A stretch of 64,000 bases of DNA from an uncultured Massilia sp. (GCF_913773735.1 NZ_CAJYEB010000049.1:62001-126000); one strand, 5' to 3'; positions 35,706-45,009 are shown, counted from the first letter of the stretch. A program made the numbers and translations. Notes: a model not told the origin generated them from the letters alone.

Positions 35706-36625
35706 GCGTCCTGTTCACCTTTCCCGGCCAGGGCGCGCAGCAAGCCGGCATGCTGCACGCGTTGCCCGGCCATCCCGAGACCGCGCGCACGCTGGCCGAC
35801 GCCTCGGCGGCGCTGGGCCGCGACGTGCTGGCGCTGGACACGGCGGACGCGCTGCGCTCCACCGTCGCCGTGCAACTGTGCCTGCTGGTGGCCGGCGTCG
35901 CGATGGCGCGGGTGCTGGCGGCGCACGATGCGCGCCCGCAGATGGTGGCCGGACTGTCGATCGGCGCCTGGCCGGCGGCGGTGACGGCCGGGGTGCTCGA
36001 CTTCGCCGACGCCGTGCGCCTGGTGGAACTGCGCGCGCGGCTGATGGAAGACGCCTATCCGTCCGGGTATGGCATGACGGCGATCGGCGGCCTGGCGCGC
36101 CAGCAACTGGAACCGCTGGTGGCGCAGGTGCACGGCCCGGGCAGCCCGGTCTATCTTGCCAACCTGAACGCGGCGCGCCAGATCGTGGTCGCGGGGTCGG
36201 ACGCTGCCATGCAGGCGGTGGCCGACCTGGCGCTGGCGCACGGCGCGCAGAAAGCGGAGCGCCTGGCCGTGGCCGTGCCCTCGCACTGCGAACTGTTCGA
36301 CGACCAGGCGCGCACGCTGGCCCGCGCCGTCGGCCAGGTGGCGCTGGCGCAGCCGCGCATCACGTGGATCAGCAGCAGCCAGGCGCGCGCGCTGTTCGAC
36401 GGCGCGCGCATCGGCGCCGACCTGGCCGCGAACATGGCGCGGCCGGTGCTGTGGGCGGATACGGTGCGGCATGCGTGGGAGCGCGGGGCGCGCCTCGCCG
36501 TCGAGATGCCGCCGGGGGCGGTGCTCACGCGCCTGACGGAGGCGGCGTTCGTCGATGGGGCGGCGCTGGCTGCCGCGTCGGTGCGGACCGACAGCCTGGT
36601 GGATGTCGTGCGCGACGGCGCATAG
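35702..36625 (+). CDS. mdcH: Malonyl-CoA:ACP transacylase of malonate decarboxylase
   Basis: A 307-residue acyltransferase of the FabD-like family. It starts MSVLFTFPGQGAQQAGMLHA. The nucleophile is Ser86 in VAGLSIGAWPAAVTAG, and the conserved Arg and His of the pocket fall in VELRARLMEDA and AVAVPSHCELFDDQA. In this system it first charges the acetyl-carrying or free carrier protein with malonyl from malonyl-CoA to start the cycle. It is the last gene of the operon: 50 bases further a convergent gene ends. Confidence 0.93.
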   Translation: MSVLFTFPGQGAQQAGMLHALPGHPETARTLADASAALGRDVLALDTADALRSTVAVQLCLLVAGVAMARVLAAHDARPQMVAGLSIGAWPAAVTAGVLDFADAVRLVELRARLMEDAYPSGYGMTAIGGLARQQLEPLVAQVHGPGSPVYLANLNAARQIVVAGSDAAMQAVADLALAHGAQKAERLAVAVPSHCELFDDQARTLARAVGQVALAQPRITWISSSQARALFDGARIGADLAANMARPVLWADTVRHAWERGARLAVEMPPGAVLTRLTEAAFVDGAALAAASVRTDSLVDVVRDGA

Positions 36626-36675
36626 GCATCGGCGCCGGGCGGACCCCGTCGCCCACGCAGGCGCTCCCCACCACG

Positions 36676-37254
36676 CTACGTGCACACCGCCTTGCCGCTC
36701 CTGGTCCCGCATCGATGGACCACCTTGCTGGAATAGCCGACCCGCCTGCCCCACCCTTCCATCGCCGCCGCGACGTCGCGGTCCACGGCAGCGCGCGGCG
36801 TCCGGCCGAAGAAGAACAGCGCGAGGGTCGGCTCGGTATCGCATGTGCTGGTCCGCCGGAGCGGGCCTGCCGGCGCGGATTGCCCATGCGGCGGCGCATC
36901 CTCGTACCGGCAATGGAAATGGCGTATGCCGATCGCCTGCAATTTCCGGTTGCGGTCATCGATGACGACCGCGCCCTTTTCATCACAACTGTGCCGGCGG
37001 CAGCCGGAAAGGAACAGGAGATGCGGGCCGACCGCATGCGGCCGGTCCTCGTCGCTGGTCGCCAGTTCCAGCGTGTCCAGCAGTTGCTCCGGCATGTTTC
37101 CCGGATAGAGGAAATCGGCGTGCGCGCCGTCGAACAGGGCTTCGACCTGCGTCGCGACCGCGCGCGAAACCCGATCCGCCGCCTGCGCGCCCCGGACGGG
37201 ACCGAACAGCGCGCCCGCGACGAACAGGCAGGTCAATGCGGCTTTCATCGCCAT
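36676..37254 (-). CDS. Secreted Cys-containing protein of unknown function
   Basis: A 192-residue protein with a signal peptide (MAMKAALTCLFVAGALFGPV, cleavage near GAQAAD). The mature part has several Cys, in LSGCRRHSCDEKGAVVI, RHFHCRYEDA, STCDTEPTL and VVHRCGTRSGKAVC, which may form disulfides in the periplasm. The C-terminal half has AAMEGWGRRVGYSSKV. I recognise no family. I chose the ATG at 37254, which has GAGGG eight bases upstream. The gene is divergent from the small membrane protein gene at 37390 and convergent with mdcH. Confidence 0.65.
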   Translation of the reverse strand: MAMKAALTCLFVAGALFGPVRGAQAADRVSRAVATQVEALFDGAHADFLYPGNMPEQLLDTLELATSDEDRPHAVGPHLLFLSGCRRHSCDEKGAVVIDDRNRKLQAIGIRHFHCRYEDAPPHGQSAPAGPLRRTSTCDTEPTLALFFFGRTPRAAVDRDVAAAMEGWGRRVGYSSKVVHRCGTRSGKAVCT

Positions 37255-37389
37255 GGCAAGCACCCTCGGCAACATGGAACACGAAGTGGACAACGATCCC
37301 GCGTGGCGATACGCTGCAAGGCGCAGCGAAACAACACGCGGACCGGGACGTTCCCCAACGCGAGGATACGCTATTTGAATGGGACGCGC

Positions 37390-37704
37390 ATGACACTTTT
37401 CTGGACGATCTGGGCCGCCGTGGTTTTCGGCATCTTCTTTCTCGCCTGCTGCATCGAGGTGAATGGCGCACGCAAGGGCTTCCACGGCGCGAACGGCATT
37501 TTCCTGTTCGCCAGCGGCATCATCGGCGCGTTCTCCATTCCCGTCCTGTTCGTCGGCACGTGGATCGGCGCCGATTTCTGGAGCGCTGCGAAGGCCGCCC
37601 TGGTCGGTGCGATCGCCTATGGCGCCGTGTATGCGGTGGGTCTGCGAGTGGCCAGCAACATGGTGCGGGACAGCGGCGCCAGGTCGGTCGGGCGCCGCTC
37701 GTGA
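37390..37704 (+). CDS. Small membrane protein, 104 residues
   Basis: Three hydrophobic segments (TLFWTIWAAVVFGIFFLACC, IFLFASGIIGAFSIPVLFVG, and AALVGAIAYGAVYAVGL) and no recognised domain. The ATG at 37390 is preceded by GGGACGCGC; a TTG at 37375 with GAGGA eight bases upstream would add five residues and is a real alternative. Its stop overlaps the GTG start of the following zinc-finger-like gene (GTGA), so the two were built as one unit. Confidence 0.6.
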   Translation: MTLFWTIWAAVVFGIFFLACCIEVNGARKGFHGANGIFLFASGIIGAFSIPVLFVGTWIGADFWSAAKAALVGAIAYGAVYAVGLRVASNMVRDSGARSVGRRS

Positions 37705-38056
37705 CGATCGACCCGCCATCCAGCGCCGCATCCTGCCTGTGCAGGCAGCCGCCGTTCCGCTTCACGGACTACGACACCGTCGAGCTGGGCGAGGACAAGC
37801 ACGGCGCCGAGGTTTCGCTGTCGACCTGCAAATCCTGCGGCGCCACGTGGCTCACCTACCTGGTCGGGGAGCCCCAGTACGGCCGGTCCGGCCGCTGGTG
37901 GCGCGTCGCCGTCGGGGCGGCGCACCGGCACGCCGGCACGCCGTCTCTGCGGCGACGGCCAGGACGTTCGTCGAACGGTCGGCCGGGGGATTTGCGGGCG
38001 GCAGCTATTTCGACTCGCCGGGCCACGCGATCACCGCGCCGATCAGGGTCGCGTAG
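37701..38056 (+). pseudogene. Small Cys-containing protein gene with apparent frameshift
   Basis: From GTG at 37701 the frame gives MTIDPPSSAASCLCRQPPFR and then STCKSCGATWLTYLVGEPQY and GRSGRWWRVAVG, a coherent protein with a C-x-x-C pair. After about 37917 that frame becomes Arg-rich and loses resemblance to a protein. One of the other frames continues with a plausible C-terminus, AATARTFVERSAGGFAGGSY then FDSPGHAITAPIRVA, and stops at 38056. The switch is best explained by one missing base in the GGGG run at 37914-37917 or nearby. It could be a true pseudogene or a sequencing error. The intact product would be about 118 residues long and cytosolic. Confidence 0.6.
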
Positions 38057-38211
38057 CGCGCGCTTCGGCCATCGCGCAGGCGCCCGCGCCGCAAACGATC
38101 ATGCGTGGCTTCCTGCGCCGGCCGCGCGTCGCGTCGGTCGGGTTGCTGCGCCCGACGATGGCGCGCCGTTCCTGGCGCACCGGAAACCGGTAGGCACGGT
38201 CCAGGCGCGCA

Positions 38212-40980
38212 TCACCCCAGGCTCCTGGCCTGCGCCACGTCCTGCAACACCGCCAGGATGTCGGCCGCCTTCACCGGCTTGACGAAGTGGCGGTCGAATC
38301 CGGCCGCCAGCGCCTTTTCGCGGTCCTGGGCCTGGCCATAGCCGCTGACGGCGACCAGCGGCACGTGCTGCATGCCGGGCAGCGCGCGCAGGCGGCGCGC
38401 CAGTTCGTGGCCGTCGATTTCCGGCAGGCCGATGTCGAGCACGCACAGGTCCGGGCGGTGGCGCGCCGCGTGGTCCAGCGCCTTGAGCGGGCTGTGGCAG
38501 ACGCTGGCGCGGTGGCCCACGGCCTCGATGTACATCGCCAGGATCTGGGCGGCGTCGACGTTGTCGTCCACGATCAGCACCTGCAGCGCCTCCGCCGGCG
38601 CGGCGACGGTGGCCAGCGCCAGTTCGCCCTCCTCGTCCTCGCGCTCGTCGTGGAAGCGCGGCAGCGTCACCGTGAAGCGGCTGCCCCGGCCCGGGCCCTC
38701 GCTGTCGCCGCGCACGGTACCGCCGTGCAGTTCGACGAGGCTCTTCACCAGCGCCAGGCCGATGCCCAGGCCGCCCTGCGAGCGGTCGGCGCTGCGCTCG
38801 CCCTGCGAGAACAGGTCGAAGGCGCGCGCCACCAGTTCGGCCGACATGCCGATGCCGTCGTCGCCCACGCACACCTCGACCTCGTCGGGCGCCACGCGGA
38901 TGTGCACGTCGATGCGGCCGCCGTCCGGCGTGTACTTGGCGGCGTTGCCGAGCAGGTTGGCGAAGATCTGCACCAGGCGCTTGCGGTCGCCGTGCACCAG
39001 TGCCTCGTCGGGCGGCATGTGCAGTTCCAGGCGGTGGTCCTTGGCCTTGACCAGCGGGCGCACCTGCTCGACGGCCTCGCCGACCAGCCCGGCCAGCGCC
39101 GCCGGGCAGCGGTCCAGCGTGATCAGGCCACGCGTCACGCGCGAGACGTCCAGCAGGTCGTCGATCAGGCCGGTCATGTGGCTGGCCTGGCGCGAGATGA
39201 TGGCCGTCACCTGGCGGATGCGCGCCTCGTCCGGCTTGCCGATCTTGAGGAAGTCGGCAGCCGCCGTGATCGGCGCCAGCGGGTTGCGCAGCTCGTGCGC
39301 GAGCATCGCCAGGAACTCGTCCTTGCGCCGGTCGGCGTCGCGCAGCGCCTGCTGGGCCTCGCGGATCGGCGAGATGTCGACCACGTAGGCCACGCCCTCG
39401 TCCGCGTCCACGCCGTCCGCGCCCGTCCCGATGCGGGCCGCGCCGATCTGCACGCTGGCGCGGCTGCCATCCTTGCGGTAGTACTCCTTGACGTAGCTGT
39501 CCATGCGCCCGACCGTGCGCAGGCGTTCCATGACCTGTTCGTTCTCGGTGCGCCACTCGGGCGGCGTCAGCCTGGCGGAGGTCAGCTCGCCGCGCGCCAG
39601 CGCGTCGCGGCCGAATCCCAGCATGTCGAGGAAGGCCTGGTTGGCCTCGAGGATGGTGCCGTCCATGCGGAAGCGGATGATGCCGATGACGTTCGATTCG
39701 GCCAGCCGGCGAAAGCGCGTCTCGCTCTCGCGCAGCGCCTGCTCCGCCAGGCGCTGGCGCGTCACGTCGAGCACGATCCCGGGCAGCCAGGCAGGCTGCC
39801 CGGCAGCGTCCAGCGTCACCTTGCCGCGCGCCAGCAGGTGGCGCCAGCCGTCGCCCGCGCGCACGCGATAGTTGCACTCGTAGCTGTCGCCGGTCGCCAC
39901 CGCCTGCGCGATCGCCGCCCGGGCGGCGTCGACGTCGTCCGGATGCAGGGCCGCCAGGTAGGACGCGAGGTGGCCGCCCGCCGCGTCGCGCGCGTCGACG
40001 CCGAACAGGCCGGCCAGGTTCGGGTCGGCATAGATGCGGTCGTGCTTGAGGTCGTAGGTCCAGGTGCCGATGTCGGCCGCCACCAGCGCCGCCTCCTGGC
40101 GCAGGCGCGCGTCCGCGACGATGGCCTCGTTGCGCTTCTGCTGGTCGATGTCGGTGCAGGTGCCCATCCAGCGCACGATGCGGCCATGCGCGTCGCGCAC
40201 GGGCAGCGCGCGGCCCAGCACCCAGCGGTAGGCCCCGCTGTGGTGGCGCAGCCGGTATTCGACCTCGTACTGCTCGCCCGTCGCCAGCGCGTGGCGCCAG
40301 CGCTCCCAGGCGCACTCGCGGTCGTCCGGATGGAACATGCCGGCCCAGCGCTCGCCGTCGGTATCGCCCGGCCGCATGCCGGTGAACTCGTACCAGCGCT
40401 GGTTGTAATAGTCATGGTAGCCGTCGGGCAGCGTCGACCATACCATCTGCGGCATGGCGTCGGTGATCGCGCGGAACTTGGCTTCGCTCTCGCGCAGCGC
40501 CGTGGTGTCGTGGACGCTGCAGGAAAAGCCCAGCACCGCGCCGTCCAGCCCGCGCAGCGGCGCGAACGCCAGCTTCAGCCAGGACTGGTCCCGTGCGGAC
40601 TCCGGTGCGCCGGTGCCGTGCGCCGCCAGCGCCGGCTGATCGACCTGGAACGCTTCGCCGGCCAGCGCGCGCCGGATCGACGGTTCGAGTGCGGCCCAGG
40701 CCTGCGGCCAGGTGCTTGCCAGCGGATGGCCGAGCAGCCCGGGATGGCGCGCCCCCACCAGCGCCAGCGCGGCGTCGTTGTAGAGCAGGCACGCGTCCGC
40801 CCCCCAGCCCAGGAAGACCGGAGTGGCGGCATCGAACATGAAGCGCGCGGCGTACTGCAGCGGCAGGGGCCAGGAGGACGGTGGGCCGAGCGCGCACGCC
40901 GCCTGGCCCGGCGCGTGCAGGCGGCGTTCGACGCTGTCGGGCAGGCTGCCCGTGCGGGGAAATTCGGTCATGGTGTCCAT
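38212..40980 (-). CDS. Cytoplasmic hybrid histidine kinase (four PAS domains, HisKA, HATPase, REC)
   Basis: A 922-residue soluble kinase. After a PAS-like domain (about residues 35-160) come three further PAS domains (about 165-285, ending WMGTCTDIDQQKRNEAIVAD; 300-415; 420-545). HisKA has His562 in MLAHELRNPLAPI. HATPase shows NLLGNAAKYTPDGG, DDGIGMS and GGLGIGLALV. The receiver has Asp849 in CVLDIGLPEIDGHELARRL and ends with HFVKPVKAADILAVLQDV. The core DADRRKDEFLAMLAHELRNP and the receiver are close to those of the protein at 1778-4270, but the sensor half differs. No HPt domain or output regulator is beside it. It faces the REP pair at 41061-41145 across 80 bases. Confidence 0.9.
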   Translation of the reverse strand: MDTMTEFPRTGSLPDSVERRLHAPGQAACALGPPSSWPLPLQYAARFMFDAATPVFLGWGADACLLYNDAALALVGARHPGLLGHPLASTWPQAWAALEPSIRRALAGEAFQVDQPALAAHGTGAPESARDQSWLKLAFAPLRGLDGAVLGFSCSVHDTTALRESEAKFRAITDAMPQMVWSTLPDGYHDYYNQRWYEFTGMRPGDTDGERWAGMFHPDDRECAWERWRHALATGEQYEVEYRLRHHSGAYRWVLGRALPVRDAHGRIVRWMGTCTDIDQQKRNEAIVADARLRQEAALVAADIGTWTYDLKHDRIYADPNLAGLFGVDARDAAGGHLASYLAALHPDDVDAARAAIAQAVATGDSYECNYRVRAGDGWRHLLARGKVTLDAAGQPAWLPGIVLDVTRQRLAEQALRESETRFRRLAESNVIGIIRFRMDGTILEANQAFLDMLGFGRDALARGELTSARLTPPEWRTENEQVMERLRTVGRMDSYVKEYYRKDGSRASVQIGAARIGTGADGVDADEGVAYVVDISPIREAQQALRDADRRKDEFLAMLAHELRNPLAPITAAADFLKIGKPDEARIRQVTAIISRQASHMTGLIDDLLDVSRVTRGLITLDRCPAALAGLVGEAVEQVRPLVKAKDHRLELHMPPDEALVHGDRKRLVQIFANLLGNAAKYTPDGGRIDVHIRVAPDEVEVCVGDDGIGMSAELVARAFDLFSQGERSADRSQGGLGIGLALVKSLVELHGGTVRGDSEGPGRGSRFTVTLPRFHDEREDEEGELALATVAAPAEALQVLIVDDNVDAAQILAMYIEAVGHRASVCHSPLKALDHAARHRPDLCVLDIGLPEIDGHELARRLRALPGMQHVPLVAVSGYGQAQDREKALAAGFDRHFVKPVKAADILAVLQDVAQARSLG

Positions 40981-41060
40981 CCGTGGCGCAATCCTGCCAT
41001 TTTATGCGCTGACGGAAGCGCGCAGTGTGCTTTATGCGGGTGGCCAGGTGAAACGGACGC

Positions 41061-41145
41061 CGTCGCCCCGGCGCATGCCGGGGCCCGCTGTGGGCGCGCC
41101 TCGACGGCGCGACGGCATTGGGCCCCGGCCTGCGCCGGGGCGACG
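41061..41145. repeat. REP-like inverted pair, second copy
   Basis: Two units in opposite orientation at 41061-41086 and 41118-41145. The second is identical over 28 bases to the unit at 11058-11085. The first has a stem GCCCCGGC/GCCGGGGC around the loop GCAT and differs from the 11000 unit by the same kind of compensated pairs. It lies between the divergent hybrid kinase start and the 3' end of the molybdenum enzyme operon. Confidence 0.8.
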
Positions 41146-41172
41146 TGGCAGCCTGCGCCGGAGGACGCGGCG

Positions 41173-43380
41173 TCAGGCGCTGCGCAGCGGCGGCAGCTTC
41201 GGCAGCAGCTTGTCGAGCGTGACCGGATAGTCGCGCACGCGCACGCCGGTGGCGTTGTAGATGGCGTTCGCCACCGCCGCCGCCACGCCGCAGATGCCGA
41301 GCTCGCCGACGCCCTTGGCCTTCATGGGCGAGGAGATCGGGTCGGTCTCGTCCAGGAACACCACCTCCTGGTGCGGGATGTCGGCGTGCACCGGCACCTC
41401 GTAGCCGGCCAGGTCGTGGTTGACGAAGAAACCGATGCGCTTGTCGACCACGAGGTCTTCCATCAGCGCCGCGCCGACACCCATCGTCATCGCGCCGATC
41501 ACCTGGCTACGCGCCGACTTCGGGTTCAGGATGCGGCCCGCCGCGCACACGGCCAGCATGCGGCGCACGCGGATCTCGCCGGTGGCCGCGTCCACGCCGA
41601 CCTCGACGAAGTGGGCGCCGAACGTCGACTGCTGGAACTTCTTGTCCAGGTCGCCGTACTCCATCTTGTCCTCGCCGACCACCTCGGCGTCGCGCGCCGC
41701 GTCCTGCAGCGCCACCGCCTTGCCGCCGGCGCGCACCTGGCCGTCGGCGAAGTCGGCGCCCGCCGGGTCGAGGCCGAGCTTCTTCGCCACCGCCTCGCGC
41801 AGCTTGACGCAGGCCGCGTACACGCCGGCCGTCGAGCTGTTGCCGCCCCACTGGCCGCCGGAGCCGGACGAGACGGGGTACGCGGAGTCGCCCAGCCGCA
41901 CGTCCACCCGCTCGAGCGGCACGCCCATCATCTCGGCCGCGGTCTGGGCGATGATGGTGTAGCTGCCGGTGCCGATGTCGGTCATGTCGGTCTCGACCGT
42001 GATGCGGCCGTCGCGGCCCAGGCGCACGCGCGCCGCCGACGGCGTCACGATATTGTTGCGGAACGCCGACGCCACGCCGATGCCGACCAGCCAGCGGCCG
42101 TCGCGGACCTGGCCCGGCACCGGATTGCGCTTGTTCCAGCCGAAGCGCTCGGCGCCCATGCGCATGCAGTCGACGAAGCGGCGCTGCGAGAACTTGCGGC
42201 CCGGTTTCTCCGGGTCGACCGTCGTGTCGTTGACGATGCGGAAGGTCACGGGGTCCATCTTGAGCTTTTCCGCCATCTCGTCGATGGCGATCTCCAGCGC
42301 CATCAGGCCCGGCGCCTCGCCCGGCGCGCGCATCGAGTTGCCCTCGGGGAGGTCGAGCGTCGCCAGGCGCATGCGCGTCATGCGGTGCTGGCCGGCGTAC
42401 AGCAGGCGCGTCTGCATCACGGCCGTTTCGGGCTGGCCGCCGGGCTGGTCGCCCGACCAGCTCTCGTGGGCGATGGCCGTGATGCGGCCCTCGCGCGTGG
42501 CGCCGATGCGGATGCGCTGGATGGTGGCCGGGCGGTGCGTGGTGTTGTTGATCATGATGGCGCGCTGCAGCGTCACCTTGACCGGGCGGCCCGCGGCGCG
42601 CGCGCCCAGCGCCGCCATCAACGCCTCGGCACGCAGGAACAGCTTGCCGCCGAAGCCGCCGCCCACGTAGGGCGACACCAGGCGCACGTTCTGTTCGGGG
42701 ATGCCGAGCGTCTTGGCCAGGTCCTTCTTGCCCCAGTTGATCATCTGGTTCGACGTGTACAGCGTCAGCTTGTCGCCGTTCCAGACGGCGATCGACGCAT
42801 GCGGTTCCATCATCGCGTGCGACTGGTCCGGGGTGGTGTAGGTGCCGTCGAACTTGACCGGGGCGCTCGCATATGCGCTGTCGAAGCTGCCGACCTTCGT
42901 GTCCGGCTTGTCCTTCTCGTCCGGCTTCTTGGCGGCGTTCTTGGCCGCTTCGAGGTCGTACACGCCGGCCTGCTTCGCATACTCGACCTTCAGCAGCGCG
43001 GCGGCGGCGCGCGCCTGCTCGAACGTCTCGGCGACGATCACGGCGACGGCCTGGTGGTAGTGCTGGACCTCGGGCCCGGCGAGCAGCCGGACCGTGTTCT
43101 TGTCGCCCTTGCCCAGCTTGCCGGCATTCTCGTGGGTGACGACGGCCAGCACGCCCGGCGCGGCCTTGGCGGCGGCCGTGTCGATCGCGGCGATGCGGCC
43201 CTTGGCGATGGCGGCGCCCACCACGTAGCCGTAGGCGGCGTCCGGCGCCGCCTTGTGCTGTTCGTAGGCATAGGGCGCCGTGCCGGTGGTCTTGAGCGGG
43301 CCGTCGATGCGGTCGGTGGGCTTGCCGACGACCTTCAGGCGGTCGATCGGGTTGGTGGTGGCGGGTGTGGTGAATTTCAT
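41173..43380 (-). CDS. Molybdenum-cofactor subunit of an aldehyde oxidoreductase (PaoC-type)
   Basis: A 735-residue catalytic subunit of the xanthine dehydrogenase family. It begins with MKFTTPATTNPIDRLKVVGK and TDRIDGPLKTTGTAPYAYEQ, the start of this subfamily. Cofactor-binding stretches are VSPYVGGGFGGKLFLRAEAL and GSGGQWGGNSSTAGV. The active-site Glu is in MKAKGVGELGICGVAAAVAN near the C-terminus. The enzyme oxidises aldehydes to acids; the E. coli PaoABC enzyme prefers aromatic aldehydes, but specificity here is not readable. GGAGG lies seven bases before the ATG at 43380, which follows the FAD gene by 13 bases. No XdhC/PaoD-like cofactor chaperone gene is adjacent. Confidence 0.88.
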   Translation of the reverse strand: MKFTTPATTNPIDRLKVVGKPTDRIDGPLKTTGTAPYAYEQHKAAPDAAYGYVVGAAIAKGRIAAIDTAAAKAAPGVLAVVTHENAGKLGKGDKNTVRLLAGPEVQHYHQAVAVIVAETFEQARAAAALLKVEYAKQAGVYDLEAAKNAAKKPDEKDKPDTKVGSFDSAYASAPVKFDGTYTTPDQSHAMMEPHASIAVWNGDKLTLYTSNQMINWGKKDLAKTLGIPEQNVRLVSPYVGGGFGGKLFLRAEALMAALGARAAGRPVKVTLQRAIMINNTTHRPATIQRIRIGATREGRITAIAHESWSGDQPGGQPETAVMQTRLLYAGQHRMTRMRLATLDLPEGNSMRAPGEAPGLMALEIAIDEMAEKLKMDPVTFRIVNDTTVDPEKPGRKFSQRRFVDCMRMGAERFGWNKRNPVPGQVRDGRWLVGIGVASAFRNNIVTPSAARVRLGRDGRITVETDMTDIGTGSYTIIAQTAAEMMGVPLERVDVRLGDSAYPVSSGSGGQWGGNSSTAGVYAACVKLREAVAKKLGLDPAGADFADGQVRAGGKAVALQDAARDAEVVGEDKMEYGDLDKKFQQSTFGAHFVEVGVDAATGEIRVRRMLAVCAAGRILNPKSARSQVIGAMTMGVGAALMEDLVVDKRIGFFVNHDLAGYEVPVHADIPHQEVVFLDETDPISSPMKAKGVGELGICGVAAAVANAIYNATGVRVRDYPVTLDKLLPKLPPLRSA

Positions 43381-43393
43381 GGATCGGCCTCCT

Positions 43394-44356
43394 TCAGCCC
43401 GTGCGCTGTCCGGCGCGCGCTTCGGCCAGGATGGCGTCGAGCGTGCGCTGCACCAGCGGCACCTTGAATGCGTTATCGTTGGTGACGCGGGCGCCGGCCA
43501 GCAGCTGGTCCGTCACCGCCACGGCGCCGCGCGCCATCGCGCTTTCCGCCTGCGCCACGCGCCACGGCCGGTGCGCGACGCCGCCCAGCGCCACCCGTCC
43601 GCTGCCGTCCGGCTGCACCACCGCCGCCACCGATACCAGGGCGAAGGCGTAGGAGGCGCGGTCGCGCACCTTGCGGTAGTAATGCTTGCCGCCCAGCGGC
43701 CGCGGCAGCGTCACCGCCGTGATCAGTTCCCCGGGCTGCAGCGTGGTCTCGATGTGCGGCGTCGTGCCGGGCAGGCGGTAGAAGTCGGCGATCGGGATGA
43801 CGCGGGTGGCGCCGGCGGCGTTCACCGTCTCGACGCCCGCGTCCAGCAGCTGCATGGCCACCGCCATGTCGCTCGGATGGGTGGCGATGCAGGCCTCGCT
43901 GTGGCCGACGATCGCCAGCTGGCGCGTGTAGCCGCCGATGGCCGCGCAGCCGCTGCCCGGCTGGCGCTTGTTGCAGGCCTGGTTGGTGTCGTAGAAATAC
44001 GGGCAGCGGGTGCGCTGCAGCAGGTTGCCGGCCGTCGTCGCCTTGTTGCGCAGCTGGGCCGAGGCGCCCGCCAGCAGCGCGCGCGACAGGACGGCATAGT
44101 CGCGCCGCACGCGCGCGTCCGCGGCCAGGTCGGTGTTGCGCACCAGGGCGCCGACGCGCAGGCCGCCGTCCTGCGTGGGCTCGATCTTGTCCAGGCCCAG
44201 GCCGTTCACGTCGACCAGGTGGGCCGGGGTCTCGATCTCCAGCTTCATCAGGTCCAGCAGGTTGGTGCCGCCAGCGATGAAGCGGGCGTTGGGCTTCTGC
44301 GCCGCGGCCGCGGCCTGCGCCGGATTCTGCGCGCGTTCGTAGGTGAATGCCTTCAT
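43394..44356 (-). CDS. FAD subunit of the aldehyde oxidoreductase (PaoB-type)
   Basis: A 320-residue subunit. FAD-binding features are [20 protein letters not shown] and [16 protein letters not shown]. Three Cys at positions 118, 128 and 137 (in [14 protein letters not shown] and [11 protein letters not shown]) match the extra [4Fe-4S] cluster insert of PaoB-like subunits. It passes electrons from the molybdenum site to an acceptor. Its ATG at 44356 overlaps the stop of the [2Fe-2S] subunit gene (ATGA), and the molybdenum subunit gene follows by 13 bases. Confidence 0.88.
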   Translation of the reverse strand: MKAFTYERAQNPAQAAAAAQKPNARFIAGGTNLLDLMKLEIETPAHLVDVNGLGLDKIEPTQDGGLRVGALVRNTDLAADARVRRDYAVLSRALLAGASAQLRNKATTAGNLLQRTRCPYFYDTNQACNKRQPGSGCAAIGGYTRQLAIVGHSEACIATHPSDMAVAMQLLDAGVETVNAAGATRVIPIADFYRLPGTTPHIETTLQPGELITAVTLPRPLGGKHYYRKVRDRASYAFALVSVAAVVQPDGSGRVALGGVAHRPWRVAQAESAMARGAVAVTDQLLAGARVTNDNAFKVPLVQRTLDAILAEARAGQRTG

Positions 44357-45009
44357 GCCTTGCCCTCCGCCACGTCGGTCATGGCTTCCATGATGTTGGA
44401 ATAGGCGCCGCAGCGACAGATGTTGCCGCTCATGCGTTCGCGCAGCTCGTCGACCGACAGCAGCGGCTTGGCGTTCAGGTCGGACGTGACGTGGCTCGGG
44501 ATGCCGCGCCGCAGTTCGTCGAGCGCCGACACGGCCGAACAGATCTGGCCCGGGGTGCAGTAGCCGCACTGGTAGCCGTCGTGCTTGACGAAGGCGGCCT
44601 GCATCGGGTGCAGCTTGCCGGGCTGGCCCAGGCCCTCGATGGTCGTGACCTCGGCGCCTTCGTGCATCACCGCCAGCGTCAGGCAGGAATTGATGCGGCG
44701 GCCGTCGACGATGACCGTGCAGGCGCCGCACTGGCCCTGGTCGCAGCCCTTCTTGGTGCCGGTCAGGTGCATGTGTTCGCGCAGCAGGTCGAGCAGCGTC
44801 GTGCGCGTGTCGACGGTCATCTCGTAGCGCTGGCCGTTGACGCGCAGCGCCACCTTGCCGTTGACCGGCGCCGGGGTGGCGGCGGGCGCGCCGCCGCCGG
44901 GGGCGGCATCGGCCTGCGCCATCGCGGGCAGCGCGGCGGCGGTGGCCGACAGCGCGCCGCCGATCAGCAGGTCGCGCCGTGTGTGGTTGATGTCCTTGAA
45001 GTGGTCCAT
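44353..45009 (-). CDS. [2Fe-2S] subunit of the aldehyde oxidoreductase, Tat-exported (PaoA-type)
   Basis: A 218-residue iron-sulfur subunit. It begins with a twin-arginine signal ([20 protein letters not shown], cleavage near AMAQAD), so the whole complex should travel to the periplasm with this subunit. The first cluster motif is [14 protein letters not shown] and the second lies in [11 protein letters not shown] and [11 protein letters not shown]. The start at 45009 has AAGGAAG upstream; a more upstream start would spoil the Tat signal. It is the first gene of the three-gene operon; the region upstream has no recognisable regulator. Confidence 0.9.
   Translation of the reverse strand: MDHFKDINHTRRDLLIGGALSATAAALPAMAQADAAPGGGAPAATPAPVNGKVALRVNGQRYEMTVDTRTTLLDLLREHMHLTGTKKGCDQGQCGACTVIVDGRRINSCLTLAVMHEGAEVTTIEGLGQPGKLHPMQAAFVKHDGYQCGYCTPGQICSAVSALDELRRGIPSHVTSDLNAKPLLSVDELRERMSGNICRCGAYSNIMEAMTDVAEGKA

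Noticed and set aside
38287-43467. 1726-codon open frame opposite the hybrid kinase and molybdenum subunit
   Set aside because: Composition is dominated by Ala, Arg, His and Gln without any domain, and it spans the REP pair and two real genes.
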